A stretch of DNA of 64,000 nucleotides, from contig NC_090021.1 of NCBI RefSeq assembly GCF_037176765.1, positions 192,065,878 to 192,129,877 on the forward strand, given 5' to 3'. A program made the translations under genes and the position numbers. Shown here one piece after another: positions 62,468 through 64,000 of this stretch. Positions within the stretch are counted from its first letter, which is position 1. Every line of letters starts with the position of its first letter. Below the pieces are notes generated by a model. That model was not told where the DNA came from. It saw nothing but the letters and a program-made list of their open reading frames with translations, and did no database searches. The DNA is from Anolis sagrei (Eukaryota > Chordata > Lepidosauria > Squamata > Anolidae).

Positions 62468-64000
62468 CTATGATAGTCCAAAAAAGTAAAATTTCTGTGT
62501 CATATAATTCGTGAAGTTATTGTAAAGCACTGGCCCTTCAAGATGTGGCTGGACACCTTTTGGATTTTGTTCTAGTTAAAACAGTGCCTTGGACAGCACT
62601 GGAATTTCCCCTGGAATTTATGAAAGTTGTCTTATCAGAATTATTCTGAGACTGGAATAACTCAATCAGCATAGATGGAAAGGTGGTTTTTTACAACCCG
62701 TGATCTCTCTTCCTCCTTCCCTCCCTCCCTCTAAACATCTTTAACAAAGTGAGCATATTCTCCCTTGAGAATTGAGACTGAAGATAACTTTCTGAAGCAG
62801 CTATGGGATGGGCCCTTTTTGCATCCGGCCTCAAAGCCTGCCCTCCAAACTGGGGGCAAATGTTTCAGAGTTTGAGGAAAGTATCTTGTAACAGTTGGTG
62901 GATAGGTGAATGGTTTGGATTTGTCCTTCTAATCTGAGAAGATAAATTGTATTTAAATGTGACACAGAAGTCATGTAAACCTCAGATCTAATATGGAAAA
63001 ATGCTGGGAATATCCAATGATCCAAAAATATCTGGAAGTCTTTAAGATTTCCATCAATGACATTAAAGCTCATTATTTATCTGGCCCAAGAGTGTTTCAG
63101 GCAGCGTTCTTCCTCTGCCTGTGTGTGTACACACATCTTCAAGACCCCTGTTGACCTCTGATGGCCTTGATATTGAGAAACCAACCTCCCTAATGATGAA
63201 ATATATTAAATGATATGAAGCAGAAACTGCAGCTCCGCACTAGGGGTGCGATTACTCAATGGAGGTATGTTAGCGCTCCCTGGGTCCATTTCTTGCTCCC
63301 ATTGATAAGGTCGGGGATATCTGTGAGAAAGATTTGGCACCTATGCCCAAAGCCAGTTTGACCTATTGAGATGGTAATCATCCCCAAATATCCATTATGT
63401 ACACTGGACTAACCCTATTGCATTTACCAGAGCTAACCCAGTAAACCCATCATGGACTCATTACAATATTGTCACACTTTGGGATCGCACCTCTTTTGGA
63501 AGCAGACCATTAAAAAAAGGCTGATACTTCAAATGATCCAATGGCCATTTATTTCATTTCTCACCATACAAAGAGCCAATCAGAGAAAATGTCCAATGGA
63601 GTCAAGAGCCACCCAGAGAACAGATCCTAGCCAGACAGTTTTTCAGCTGATCGGGAGCTGGCACGGGTTTCTTGAATAACTGTCAAATGAAATAAAAATG
63701 CTCTGTATTTGCAATTGTGGTATGTCAGTATTTTGGAGTGCTTTCTCTGCTGACATCCTAATTAGCCAGTGAGAATATGCGTCAGCTTTTGCCTTCTATC
63801 CTGTCCGTGTCTAATTTAGCCTTCTGAAAAGTGAGATACTCAGGATTTCCACGGTTTTAGTGGAGCTGAAATCACCCAAGAGCACCTTGAATCTCATAGG
63901 TTTTTAAAGGCAAGGGATGCTCAGAGGTGCTGTTGCTAGTTGTGTCTCCTCTCCTACACCATTAGTAGTCATTAGTAGCCTTCCATCCAAGGGCTAACAA
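62468..64000. other. Right flank, no gene recognised
   Basis: No coding exon, repeat or RNA gene identified. If WIPF1 starts at the CpG island this would lie in its first intron. Confidence 0.35.

Overview
This is vertebrate nuclear DNA, almost certainly from a squamate reptile, probably a lizard. The evidence is one intron-bearing vertebrate gene set in a dense mix of reptile retroposons: tRNA-headed SINEs with the Bov-B-type tail seen in Sauria SINEs, 5S-rRNA-like SINEs, CR1 and L2-group LINE ends, Penelope-like pieces, and many palindromic hAT-type MITEs. No bacterial-style operons, tRNA genes, rRNA genes or CRISPR arrays were seen.

The one gene I can prove is CHRNA1, the muscle nicotinic acetylcholine receptor alpha-1 subunit, on the + strand. 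It has nine coding exons between 17388 and 35513. All junctions are GT-AG, the frame is open throughout, and the total is 1374 coding bases or 457 residues, the same length as the human protein. Two E-boxes (CAGCTG and CAGGTG) lie about 100-120 bases upstream of the ATG, as expected for a MyoD-family-driven muscle promoter. In other amniotes the transcription order is CHN1, CHRNA1, WIPF1. By synteny the left flank should lie downstream of CHN1, and the CpG island at about 50.58-51.23 kb is a candidate WIPF1 promoter with a non-coding first exon. I see no coding exon of either neighbour.

Layout: 1-17.2 kb is intergenic and repeat-filled, including a 5'-truncated L2/CR1-group LINE with an open 457-residue reverse transcriptase frame on the minus strand (11.43-13.09 kb). 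17.2-36 kb is CHRNA1, with introns holding CR1, L2-type, R4/Dong-like, SINE, MITE and Penelope-derived insertions. 36-48.4 kb is intergenic with split DNA transposons, LINE fragments, a PLE-derived foldback and one LTR fossil. 48.9-50.15 kb holds two degenerate telomere-like (TTAGGG) blocks around a GC-rich block that contains a long inverted repeat. 50.58-51.23 kb is the CpG island, and 51.2-64 kb is again SINE, LINE, MITE and PLE material.

The most unusual signal is a set of short PLE-derived units. Two are foldbacks (24819-25023 and 37976-38189), each with its own target-site duplication (11 and 14 bases) and the same asymmetric architecture. They and two further copies share one recurrent internal terminus (CAGCAACC). 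Second is a pair of R4/Dong-like LINE 3' ends, each sitting between TAA/TGA-type trinucleotide repeats. Insertions inside insertions, several with readable target duplications, allow a relative chronology to be built.
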